From positions 1 through 18,122 of the forward strand of contig CAZLBV010000337.1 in assembly GCA_964557845.1 (NCBI GenBank): a DNA stretch of 18,122 nucleotides, given 5' to 3'. A model generated the notes under the pieces. That model was not told where the DNA came from. It did not search any database and saw only the letters and a program-made list of their open reading frames with translations. The translations under genes were made by a program, and so were the position numbers. The DNA is from CAZLBV01 sp964557845. Lineage in GTDB: Bacteria; Acidobacteriota; Aminicenantia; Aminicenantales; Aminicenantaceae. Positions 7,648 to 14,887 of the stretch are shown in pieces. Position 1 is the stretch's first letter, and every line of letters begins with the position of its first letter.

Positions 7648-10182
7648 CTAATTCTTCAGCTGAATAACGGATCCTTCAATATCAAGATAAATAATTTTAT
7701 CCTGAGCAGGTTCTCCGTTTATATGAAATTTAATGTCAAGCTGCTTAACTTCGGATCTAAATTGGAATCCCCTGAATTTTCTCTTAGATCTCTCTAAAAC
7801 AAAGTTTATCTCCCCATTTTCGGCTGAGAGAGTATCTTTTTTTCTAAATTGAAAGGACTGCAAATCATTCAGGTCTTCAATATATTCTATCCTGCCCGAA
7901 TAAGATGTTCTTTTTTTGGAGTGAAATATAAGGTTCCATCTGGATTCTTTTTTCCAGACAATGATAAAGGGTTCTTCAGAGCCTATCCAACAGGAGATAA
8001 CCCCAGGAAGTATATCAGTACTCAAACCCTGACATAAGGCTTTTTTCGCCTCCATCATCTGTCCGCTTTTAATATAGGATTCGGCCAGAGAAAAATTAAG
8101 GAACAATAAGCTTGAATCAAGTTTAAACGCCTCTTTATATGCTTTAACTGCCTTTTTTCCCTTTCCTTGGGTTAAAAAGAAGTGGCCCATGTCTTCAAAT
8201 CTTTTAGCTACTGGAATTGCCAGATCTTCCTCCAATTCGACGGCTGTCTGATAAGCATGTTCTGCTTTAATAAAATTTTTCTTTCTATAAAGATCATTGC
8301 CTTTTTGAAAAAAGAGAGAGGCTAAATTATTCATATAAAAATCACGATACATTTTTTCTATTTCATTCTGGGATTCAAATATGCCCTTATCCAAAATTTT
8401 AAATAGGAAGGGAGTATAAAAAATTGCCTGATCCTCATCGCTATGAGGGCCTTTTTGGGCTTTCTTTAGCGCCCTCCGGGCCCTGGATACTTTTTCCTCT
8501 AATATTGAAAATCGTGCTGATGCAAGATTAAGAAAAATTCTTTCTTCTGGGGGAGGCTTTGACATCATAAGAATCGAAAGAATAATCTGCATTTTTTTTG
8601 AGATAGCACCAGATCCTTCCCTCAATCTTATCAAAACTTGATCACCCAATACACTTGCTTCAGCTTCCGTAAATTTTTTAGTGGAACGGATGAGAGACTC
8701 TATCCTGTCAGGTCCAGCTTTTATAACTGCCCAAACTTCCGAGTCATAAGAAATCATTCTATCCATAAGTCCGTCCCCTAAACTGTAAAACATAAAATCA
8801 TTGGATTCCTTTAAATTCTGTATCTTTGGTCTAAATATATACGGGATTTCCTCTGGTGATATCTTTTTCGTAAGGGGACTCGCGATTATATTATGATAGC
8901 GGGCTGGAGAAGTATTAAAAAAAACATAGGAATCACGCTTTATCTCTCTTTTAAAAAAATTATGAACTTTTTTTTCAACTTTAAATGACTGCAGTCTCAC
9001 AATATTTAAATAGTAATGTTTAAAATCGAAACCACAAATAACCATTATAGAAAGTCCTGAAATCAAAAGAATACGAAGCAAATTTCTTTTTGATAGGCTT
9101 TGATTTTTAAACCACTGATTCTCTGATGCCAAGGAAGCAATCTTATTAATTCCTTTGGCCAAACAAATAAAGAACAAGGGAAGAAAAAATATAAAATATC
9201 TGGGAGATGAAATGACATCACGCCATCTTGGACCTGAAAAAACAAAAAGTAAATAAGGGATAAAGATTGATAGTATAATTAAAAAAGCGGATTTCCTTTT
9301 ATCAAAAAAACCAGATATCAATCCCAATAGAGCCAACCCGCTCAAGCTCCAAAAGAAAAATAAACTCTTAAAATAAAGAATGTAAGAAAAAATGTTTTTA
9401 AAAATTGTTAATGGATTAAAAGATGCAGCATGTGAGGAAAAATCATTATCAAAAAGATATGACTGGACCATGTTTCTGGCCCCCTGGTCAGGATAATATA
9501 AAAAAACCAGGATCAAAAAGATAGCCACAATCGAAAGAAAAAAAGGCAAATAGATTTTAGATAATCGTATACATCGAGGAAATTTTTTCTCCGTCCTCCA
9601 TTCCCACAAGAACATAAGGATCACAAAAACTGCATAAGCAGGTAAAATAACCAGGCTGAAATAATGGGTATAAATAAGTAGGGATGTAGAAGCAATGAAT
9701 AAAATCCACAAATGACATTTATTTACATGTAAAACTTTCACAAAAAAAAACATGGAAAGCATGGCAAAAAAAGCATAGGCTGTGTAGGCTCGGGAAAAAC
9801 GGGAATAATAAATAAAATATGGTGCAAAACTTACAAAAACAGCCGCCAGAAGTCCTTCTCGCTTAGAGAAAAGCAATTTACCCAAGAAATAAATCATTAA
9901 AATACTTAAGATACCGAAGACTGCAGCAGGGAGCCGGGCCATAATTTCAATTTTCCCTAATGGAAGCAAAAAATGTACTAAGAGGCTGAAGAAAGCACTC
10001 CCTACATTATGGGAAACAACAAAAGATGTCGGTTGATAACACACTCTTATGGTATGAAGAGGTTCATCCCGATTAAGAACTATATTCCCCAAGTTATAAA
10101 ACCGAACCAGAGAACCGAATAAAAGAAGTACAATTAAAGACCAAAAAAAGAAAGATTTATGGAACTTCATAAAAAAATCCAT
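7648..10182 (-). CDS. GT39/ArnT-like membrane glycosyltransferase with TPR region and unrecognised C-terminal domain
   Basis: This 844-residue protein has three parts. Residues 1 to about 390 hold roughly eleven hydrophobic segments. The first non-cytoplasmic loop contains NRDEP (37-41), where a GT-C fold enzyme carries its catalytic acidic residue. YSRFSRAYT (about 126-134) and SSPRYFIFFLPL later resemble GT39/PMT-family transferases, which move a sugar from a polyprenyl-phosphate donor to an acceptor on the outer face of the membrane. Residues about 390-610 are a soluble region; about 615-715 carry at least two TPR-like helical pairs (GNDLYRKKNFIKAEHAYQTA; GKGKKAVKAYKEAFKLDSS). The last 110 residues look beta-rich and are not recognised. 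The ATG at 10182 has no clear ribosome binding site. An ATG at 10170 preceded by GGA is an equally possible start. The gene is visibly richer in A and T than its neighbours. Acceptor and sugar are unknown. Confidence 0.82.
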   Translation of the reverse strand: MDFFMKFHKSFFFWSLIVLLLFGSLVRFYNLGNIVLNRDEPLHTIRVCYQPTSFVVSHNVGSAFFSLLVHFLLPLGKIEIMARLPAAVFGILSILMIYFLGKLLFSKREGLLAAVFVSFAPYFIYYSRFSRAYTAYAFFAMLSMFFFVKVLHVNKCHLWILFIASTSLLIYTHYFSLVILPAYAVFVILMFLWEWRTEKKFPRCIRLSKIYLPFFLSIVAIFLILVFLYYPDQGARNMVQSYLFDNDFSSHAASFNPLTIFKNIFSYILYFKSLFFFWSLSGLALLGLISGFFDKRKSAFLIILSIFIPYLLFVFSGPRWRDVISSPRYFIFFLPLFFICLAKGINKIASLASENQWFKNQSLSKRNLLRILLISGLSIMVICGFDFKHYYLNIVRLQSFKVEKKVHNFFKREIKRDSYVFFNTSPARYHNIIASPLTKKISPEEIPYIFRPKIQNLKESNDFMFYSLGDGLMDRMISYDSEVWAVIKAGPDRIESLIRSTKKFTEAEASVLGDQVLIRLREGSGAISKKMQIILSILMMSKPPPEERIFLNLASARFSILEEKVSRARRALKKAQKGPHSDEDQAIFYTPFLFKILDKGIFESQNEIEKMYRDFYMNNLASLFFQKGNDLYRKKNFIKAEHAYQTAVELEEDLAIPVAKRFEDMGHFFLTQGKGKKAVKAYKEAFKLDSSLLFLNFSLAESYIKSGQMMEAKKALCQGLSTDILPGVISCWIGSEEPFIIVWKKESRWNLIFHSKKRTSYSGRIEYIEDLNDLQSFQFRKKDTLSAENGEINFVLERSKRKFRGFQFRSEVKQLDIKFHINGEPAQDKIIYLDIEGSVIQLKN

Positions 10183-10199
10183 TCTGTTAACAAAAATCT

Positions 10200-10228
10200 A
10201 TCATAAAATTTTAAACTAAATCAATCAA
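10200..10228 (-). promoter_or_regulatory. Probable promoter of the glycosyltransferase gene
   Basis: On the minus strand TTGATT (10228-10223) and TATGAT (10205-10200) are separated by 17 bases, about 18 bases before the ATG at 10182. It is back to back with a candidate promoter for the oxidoreductase gene in the same 120-base divergent spacer. Confidence 0.55.
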
Positions 10229-10255
10229 AGTTTTTTTAATCTTAAAATTCAATCT

Positions 10256-10285
10256 TTGGATAAAACATTTGAAACTCTGTAAAAT
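10256..10285 (+). promoter_or_regulatory. Candidate promoter of the broken oxidoreductase gene
   Basis: TTGGAT (10256-10261) and TAAAAT (10280-10285) are 18 bases apart. The -10 hexamer is good and the -35 is poor. The ribosome binding site AAGAGG (10291-10296) follows, 6 bases before the ATG. Confidence 0.4.
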
Positions 10286-10302
10286 ATCTGAAGAGGCAAA
10301 TC

Positions 10303-11433
10303 ATGAAAGAATTTCTGGATAAAAATATAAAAGAAAAAATCCATCAAGGTGAATGGTCCTGGGAAAGAAAGAAGGGAATAGGAGTCATCGGGCTGCATGA
10401 AGGCAAAACCCTTCTCAAAGCTTTAGACCGCAGCCGTTTCGCCAAACCAGTTGCCGGCTGTGATCAGGATAAGGAAAAGGTTGGGCAATGAAAAAAGAGC
10501 TTCCGGAGCTTTATTACACCATGCGCTATGAGGAGATGCTAAAAAGAGAAGATGTGGATATCGTAGCCATTTTTACCCCGGATTCCCACCATGGAGAACA
10601 CATCGATGCCGCTTTCAAAGCGGGAAAGAATGTGATCTGCACCAAACCTTTGGTCAACAGCATACAGGATGCAAAAGAAATCTTGGAATCCGCAAAAAAA
10701 ACAGAACGGAAGTTGATGGTGGGGCAGAGCACCCGCTTTTCGAATCATTCCATAGACAAAGAAGGACCTTCGAGAGAGGAGAGTTAGGCGAACTGGAATT
10801 TGCGGATGCCCATTATATTCATCGCATGGATTGGTTCTATGAAAAAAGCCCTTGGGCTGCGACTGAAACAGATTGGATATTTCTGGGGATGAGCCATCCT
10901 GTTGACCTTCTGCGATGGTATTTGGGACCGATCGAAGAAGTGCATGCCTACGGAAAGACTTCTGCACTGGGTCGAGCCTATGGATTAAAAGGTTCTGATA
11001 TTTATATCGTCAATATGAAATCTAAAAATAAAAAAATTGGACGGGCTATGGGCCATTATGGGCTTAAAGAACTTCCCAGCGCGCGCAACGCCATCGAACT
11101 TATTCTCTTTGGTAACAAAGGAACCAGTATGGCACAATACCATGATATGAAATACAAATATACTGTCGAGGATGGAACGGAAGTATGTGAAGACCCGCTT
11201 TATTCCCTCCGGCATTATTACTTCAACAGCGAGATCCATGGGATGCACTATGGAGAATTCGCCAATTACACCGATTATTTTATTAAGGCATTGATTGAGG
11301 GCAACCCCTATCCCCTGACCTCCAGGAAGGTGTGGAAACATTCTGTGTGATGGAAGCCATTCGGAGATCTGCTCAAGACGGAAAGCCGGTTAAAATCGCC
11401 TCAATCCTCAAAGAAATTGGATTAAAAACATAG
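10303..11433 (+). pseudogene. Gfo/Idh/MocA-family oxidoreductase broken by three frameshifts
   Basis: Four consecutive frame segments together make one protein of about 377 residues, the normal size for this NAD(P)-dependent sugar/cyclitol dehydrogenase family. Segment 1 (10303 to about 10484) has the Rossmann start IGVIGLHEGKTLL and AGCDQDKEKV. Segment 2 (about 10485-10735) has VDIVAIFTPDSHHGEHIDAA, the CTKPL equivalent of the EKP motif, and VGQSTRF. Segment 3 (about 10737-11325) has FFESFHRQRRTFERGELGE-like text, then GMSHPVDLLRWYLG. Segment 4 (about 11329-11433) is GVETFCVMEAIRRSAQDGKP to the TAG. Each junction is explained by the loss of one base, at GGG near 10483, TTTT near 10738, and near 11325. 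No in-frame nonsense change is visible within the segments. The start ATG has a good AAGAGG ribosome binding site. It is either a recent pseudogene or an intact gene with sequencing/assembly deletions. Substrate unknown. Confidence 0.85.
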
Positions 11434-11587
11434 TTTAAAAAGCCCTGCATATACTAAACCTAGAAAATATCTTTTCTATTCACCGCTGGTTTGGCGGCCG
11501 CCTGCTGTTGAAGATGAAAAACCAGCAGGAAATAACCGTCAGTTTGAGTTATGCTTCTGCCTTTAAACAAAAGATCAATATGTAAAA

Positions 11588-12970
11588 TCAGCGGTCTTTA
11601 GTATTCCGTTCATTAAGCAATTCGATCATAAGCAATCCGATCTCAGTATTATCAAGATAAAATCCATGAACAGGATCCGACTCATCAGCCAGAGCGGCAA
11701 AACGTTCGCTTCCATAGCCTTTGGCAAACAAAGGAACGAGAGAATTGGTATGATAATCAGAATGCCATTCCATCCCGGCGATCTTTCCTTTCCCTTTATT
11801 CTCCAATGGTTTCCAAATTTCTGAAATATCGCCACCCTCCGCTTCAATTCCAGATACTGGGCCCGTGATATAGCCTGTTTCATGGTCACTGGTAACTATA
11901 AGCAGAGTATTGTCCCAGCTGGTGTGAGTTTCGATCCATTCCACCACTGCCTCTACCGCCTGGTTGAAAAAGACCTGTTCCTCGATTAATCGGCTTTTCT
12001 GATTATCTTCACACGCCCAATCTACAGCACCTCCTTCAACCATTAGAAAAAATCCATCAGGATCATCATCCAGCACATTAAGGGCCCCCAATGTCATTTC
12101 ACTTAAACTGGGGACAGTATCGACCAGAGGAACTGCAAATGGTTCGGCATCCACCTCTCCTTCCCGGTCTTGCTGTAAGGTTCTGTAAATAGGCGCGATC
12201 CCAAATACACGGCTTGGTGTCTGGCCGTCAATTAGAGAGTGAAAGCCTGCCAGGCTCTGGATCACTGTCCAGGGATCGGGATGGCCGTCTCCGTCAGCAT
12301 CGGCACCGGCTTCCCCTTGCACAAGATCCTCCCAGGTTACTTGATCTTTAACAAACCGGAAGTTCGGCCCTTCGACAGGTTTTCCAAATCTATCATAATA
12401 AGGATGGCCGCATCCCATAACTACATCTGCCGAACCCTCACAAATAATCTGTTGTGCGATTTCTCCATACTTATAGCGCTGATCAATGTGAGCGAGGAAG
12501 GCCGCTGGAGTAGCATGACAGAAAGGAACTGATGTGACTGTACCTGTTCTTTTACCGAAAGCTTCCGCTTCCTCGATGATATTTGCCAACTTTGATCCTT
12601 CCGGATCGATACCGACCATACCATCGTTTGTTTTAACTCCTGTAGCCAAAGCTGTGCCCGCTGCCGCAGAATCAGTTGGATCAGACAGGACGAATTCAAA
12701 GGATCCCCAGGCTTTTTGCGGATCATAGGGCGTGCTGGAAGCTGAATAAGTACTGACGGCAAATTGAACCGGAAAGGAATCATACACAGGCGATTCAGCC
12801 TGGCCGTACTGGTAAAGATCAGCCAATTCAAAACAGTTGTAACCACATCCATCCGAGATCATAAGAATGATATTAAAAGGCCTGGGTGCTTTCCGGCAGG
12901 AAAAGAAATAGATCAGAGATGTCCCAAAAATCAGAAATGCCATGATAATAATTAAAGACTTTTTTTTCAT
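11588..12970 (-). CDS. Alkaline phosphatase family protein, putative lipoprotein, with one metal ligand replaced
   Basis: This 460-residue protein belongs to the PhoA-type alkaline phosphatases, which hydrolyse phosphomonoesters outside the cytoplasm with two zinc ions and one magnesium. D40 (MISDGCGYN) is a metal ligand, S101 in TDSAAAGTALATG is the phosphorylated nucleophile, HATPAAFLAH (152-161) is conserved, E312 and D317 lie in VEGGAVDWA, D362-H363 lie in TSDHETGY, and H407 lies in the WHSDYHTNSLVPLFA region. At the position of the usual zinc histidine four residues after D317 there is glutamate E321. Residues 224-232 (DADGDGHPD) match a calcium-binding loop pattern inside an insertion. 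Residues 1-24 form a hydrophobic signal ending FFSC, so C25 is a likely lipidation site. The start has a modest GGA ribosome binding site. It converges with the broken oxidoreductase, 154 bases away. Confidence 0.93.
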   Translation of the reverse strand: MKKKSLIIIMAFLIFGTSLIYFFSCRKAPRPFNIILMISDGCGYNCFELADLYQYGQAESPVYDSFPVQFAVSTYSASSTPYDPQKAWGSFEFVLSDPTDSAAAGTALATGVKTNDGMVGIDPEGSKLANIIEEAEAFGKRTGTVTSVPFCHATPAAFLAHIDQRYKYGEIAQQIICEGSADVVMGCGHPYYDRFGKPVEGPNFRFVKDQVTWEDLVQGEAGADADGDGHPDPWTVIQSLAGFHSLIDGQTPSRVFGIAPIYRTLQQDREGEVDAEPFAVPLVDTVPSLSEMTLGALNVLDDDPDGFFLMVEGGAVDWACEDNQKSRLIEEQVFFNQAVEAVVEWIETHTSWDNTLLIVTSDHETGYITGPVSGIEAEGGDISEIWKPLENKGKGKIAGMEWHSDYHTNSLVPLFAKGYGSERFAALADESDPVHGFYLDNTEIGLLMIELLNERNTKDR

Positions 12971-13001
12971 AACGTCCTACTTAATATTTATAAGAAAGTG
13001 T

Positions 13002-13031
13002 TTCATATCATAAGAGATAAGCAACCGTCAA
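13002..13031 (-). promoter_or_regulatory. Candidate promoter of the alkaline phosphatase gene
   Basis: On the minus strand TTGACG (13031-13026) and TATGAA (13007-13002) are 18 bases apart, about 32 bases upstream of the ATG at 12970. An overlapping TATGAT at 13012-13007 has a better match but only 13-base spacing. No clear Pho box was identified. Confidence 0.35.
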
Positions 13032-13119
13032 TTTTAGATTAGATCATATGTTGTGATTAAAGTATTCGCTCGCTCCTGTTTTGACTCTATGCATCCCAAA
13101 ACAAATCACATATAAACTG

Positions 13120-13146
13120 TTTACATTAAAAACTCTGCTGTATAAC
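13120..13146 (+). promoter_or_regulatory. Candidate promoter of the small membrane protein gene
   Basis: TTTACA (13120-13125) and TATAAC (13141-13146) lie 15 bases apart, about 46 bases before the ATG at 13193. Both hexamers are close to consensus but the spacing is short. Confidence 0.35.
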
Positions 13147-13192
13147 ATATACTTAAAGATGTAAATAACAAATAATTTGACGGAGGTTTAAA

Positions 13193-13396
13193 ATGCATAG
13201 ACAGGGATGGATCATGGAATTTTTAGTCATATTTTTTATCACTCTGGTGGTAGCAGTTATTGTGACTTTATTGTGGAATCTGATCGCGCACGGTAACGCC
13301 ATAATCGACTGGGCCAGCTCGTTCCGCTTTGCCATTATTTTCGGAATTGTTTTACCTCTGGCCAACCGGGTTGGAAAAAAACACCAAAAACCTTAA
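13193..13396 (+). CDS. Small two-helix membrane protein of unknown function
   Basis: This 67-residue protein has a hydrophobic helix at about 8-30 (FLVIFFITLVVAVIVTLLW), a short polar loop with NLIAHGNAIIDWASSFRF, a second shorter hydrophobic stretch at about 46-57 and a basic tail (NRVGKKHQKP). It is a predicted inner-membrane protein. The start at 13193 is chosen because GGAGG lies 6 bases upstream (13182-13186). A second ATG at 13214 lacks such a site. The strong ribosome binding site and clean helix pattern argue that it is a real gene despite its size. It stands alone, divergent from the alkaline phosphatase gene and convergent with the cupin gene. I cannot assign a function. Confidence 0.75.
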   Translation: MHRQGWIMEFLVIFFITLVVAVIVTLLWNLIAHGNAIIDWASSFRFAIIFGIVLPLANRVGKKHQKP

Positions 13397-13426
13397 TCAA
13401 ATCAATAGATTAGCCGTTTTTAGATT

Positions 13427-13747
13427 TTATTCCCCTTTGGTCTTTGTCTTCTTCGGCTCAAATAACAAAACCCAGGCCGGAGCATCAGAGCGGGAGCGGT
13501 GCCGAGTTCCTTTCTTGACCAAAAATCCTTCCATTTCATTAAGTTCTATGGTTTCTTTCTCGGTATCAATATAGATCTTACCCTTTAATACAAAAAACAG
13601 CTCGTCTTCCTGGCGGTGAGCGTGCCAGTCAAAGACGCCATGTATCATAGCTACTCTCAGAGCCGCATTCCCAACATGAGCAATGTCTTTGGGTTCCCAC
13701 GGTTCTTTTATGCTATCAATAACTTCATGAAAATTTATTTTTTGCAT
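13427..13747 (-). CDS. Small single-domain cupin protein
   Basis: This 106-residue protein is one beta-barrel cupin. Motif 1 is GVFDWHAHRQEDELFFVLKG (37-56), with H42, H44 and E49 as metal ligands. Motif 2 is around LVKKGTRHRS, with H83 as the fourth ligand. The full metal-binding set suggests a small metal-dependent isomerase, lyase or dioxygenase, or a sensor of a small sugar-like ligand. The family is too diverse for a reaction to be named. No signal or membrane segment is present, so it is cytoplasmic. The ATG at 13747 follows a very strong GAGGAGG ribosome binding site at 4 bases. It lies downstream of the terminator that closes the sigma-factor operon, so it should have its own promoter between 13748 and 13840, where I found no convincing hexamer pair. 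Confidence 0.9.
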   Translation of the reverse strand: MQKINFHEVIDSIKEPWEPKDIAHVGNAALRVAMIHGVFDWHAHRQEDELFFVLKGKIYIDTEKETIELNEMEGFLVKKGTRHRSRSDAPAWVLLFEPKKTKTKGE

Positions 13748-13840
13748 CTGTCCTCCTCGATCTTATCAGCCTGAATTATTCATCCAGGTTAGATACACTC
13801 ACTCAATCGAGAGCAAGATTGATAAGGCAAACTATCGATA

Positions 13841-13881
13841 AATGAAAACACCATAGGCGAGAAAACCTCCCGCCTATGGTG
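13841..13881 (-). terminator. Intrinsic terminator of the sigma factor/membrane protein operon
   Basis: CACCATAGGCG (13849-13859) and CGCCTATGGTG (13871-13881) form a perfect 11-bp stem with an 11-base loop. Read on the minus strand, the stem is followed by TTTTCATTT, a uridine-rich tail. It lies 56 bases after the stop of the 148-residue membrane protein. On the plus strand no T tract follows, so termination is directional. Confidence 0.75.
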
Positions 13882-13936
13882 ATACCAAAGATTGGCAGGG
13901 ATGTCAATTAAGATAAAGAATTTCTGCCGATTTAAT

Positions 13937-14383
13937 TTATTTTTCTTCTTTTTCTTCTTCAATTCTACGGACATATTTTTCGAAAGCTTCTTTTCCTTCA
14001 TCCTTCCAGTACTGCCGGTAGTATTTCCAGTTTTTGGGATCTTCTGAGTGCACCCAGTCCAAATCTCGATTTATGTCGGAAGCTCTTTCTTTATCATGGA
14101 ATTTACGCCGGAAATAATCATGACCATTATCCCGATGATGACTGATCCCACTGAAAAGGATCTTGGCAAGAATAATAATCCCGAAGGCCTGCCAGTATGA
14201 GATCTTCCCGAGCCCGAAAATTGCAGGCATGAGCCAATTCCACAGCATCTGGACGATCAATCCAAACAGAAAAGCAAATATCACCGCTAACAATAGACCG
14301 CCTAAAGTCCATCCAATGATACGGACAACCTTGCTGCCCTTCTCTGACGATGAATTCCAGTGTGATTTCATGAACACATGCAT
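13937..14383 (-). CDS. Two-helix membrane protein translationally coupled to an ECF sigma factor
   Basis: This 148-residue protein has a cytoplasmic-type N-terminus (residues 1-20, polar and basic), a long hydrophobic segment at 22-48, a short loop with WNWLMPAIFGLGKISYW, a second segment at 64-80 (WQAFGIIILAKILFSGI) and a highly charged C-terminal tail at 81-148 rich in His, Arg, Asp, Glu and Lys, ending in a likely helix (EAFEKYVRRIEEEKEEK). With N-in topology both termini are cytoplasmic. It has no zinc-binding HxxxCxxC anti-sigma motif. Its AGGAGG ribosome binding site overlaps the stop codon of the sigma factor and sits 5 bases before the ATG, so it is made together with the sigma factor. 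A role as a noncanonical partner, regulator or stress effector of that sigma factor is inference. A strong terminator follows. Confidence 0.85.
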   Translation of the reverse strand: MHVFMKSHWNSSSEKGSKVVRIIGWTLGGLLLAVIFAFLFGLIVQMLWNWLMPAIFGLGKISYWQAFGIIILAKILFSGISHHRDNGHDYFRRKFHDKERASDINRDLDWVHSEDPKNWKYYRQYWKDEGKEAFEKYVRRIEEEKEEK

Positions 14384-14388
14384 TTTTT

Positions 14389-14394
14389 CCTCCT
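14389..14394 (-). promoter_or_regulatory. Ribosome binding site overlapping the sigma factor stop codon
   Basis: On the minus strand AGGAGG (14394-14389) shares its first two bases with the sigma factor stop TAG (14395-14393) and lies 5 bases before the ATG at 14383. This fixes the downstream start and implies translational coupling. Confidence 0.8.
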
Positions 14395-14887
14395 ATGAAT
14401 TTACCAATCCATTCATTTCATTTTTGATCTTTTTTAAGGCTCTTGATTTTCTCGCAAGCAGCGTCCCCACTGGAATACCCCATTGTTCAGAAAGATCACG
14501 GTAAGAAATCCCTTTAAATTCAGTTGCGATCACAACAGCTCTCTGCTCATCATTAAGATTATTTATGGAGTTATAAACCTTCTCCTGCAGCTCCTTTTTT
14601 TCAACTTCCCCGGCAGTATCATAGCGGCTGTCCTGGAGAAAATCACTCAAAGCAACTGTCATTTTTCTGGTTCTAAACAGATCGACTATCCGGTTCCTAA
14701 GCGACTGAAACACATAGGCAGAAAGATCTTCTACGGGACGGGCAACATTCGCCTTCTCGAATAAGCCAAGCATCACATCCATTACAATGTCTTCCGCATC
14801 CCGGTCAGCAGCATCATCTATCCTGTTTCGAACGAACGCGACCAATCGGTGGTACTCCTTGCTAAAAAAATCTGTGAGCCTTTTCAT
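14393..14887 (-). CDS. ECF-type RNA polymerase sigma factor (sigma-70 family)
   Basis: This 164-residue protein has the two-domain ECF layout. Region 2 (about 8-76) contains DAEDIVMDVMLGLFEKA (30-46) and the DNA-melting/-10 helix SAYVFQSLRNRIVDLFRTRK (56-75). A linker at about 77-105 joins it to region 4 (about 108-156), with LNDEQRAVVIATEFKGISYR and the helix-turn-helix DLSEQWGIPVGTLLARKSRA that reads the -35 element. There is no C-terminal extension. It directs transcription of a specific regulon, probably an envelope or stress response given its coupled membrane partner. No canonical anti-sigma gene is adjacent. The ATG at 14887 has only a weak, distant AAGG ribosome binding site, and I did not find a convincing autoregulated ECF promoter in the 319 bases upstream. 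It is the first gene of a two-gene operon closed by a terminator. Confidence 0.93.
   Translation of the reverse strand: MKRLTDFFSKEYHRLVAFVRNRIDDAADRDAEDIVMDVMLGLFEKANVARPVEDLSAYVFQSLRNRIVDLFRTRKMTVALSDFLQDSRYDTAGEVEKKELQEKVYNSINNLNDEQRAVVIATEFKGISYRDLSEQWGIPVGTLLARKSRALKKIKNEMNGLVNS

Noticed and set aside
10539..10967. Antisense open frame of 142 codons opposite the oxidoreductase
   Set aside because: It overlaps recognisable Gfo/Idh/MocA coding text on the plus strand and its own product resembles nothing. A shadow frame.
11493..11529. Palindrome GGCGGCCGCC and adjacent CCTGCTG/CAGCAGG inverted repeat in the spacer after the broken oxidoreductase
   Set aside because: The second stem has a 15-base loop and neither is followed by a T tract. 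The palindrome alone is short. No supported function.
12421..12852. Alternative minus-strand frame of 143 codons inside the alkaline phosphatase
   Set aside because: The overlapping frame encodes the conserved phosphatase core, and this one has no ribosome binding site or recognisable motif.
13389..13426. Possible plus-strand terminator TTAATC/GATTAG followed by TTTTT after the small membrane protein
   Set aside because: Only five base pairs plus a wobble, separated from the T run by several bases.
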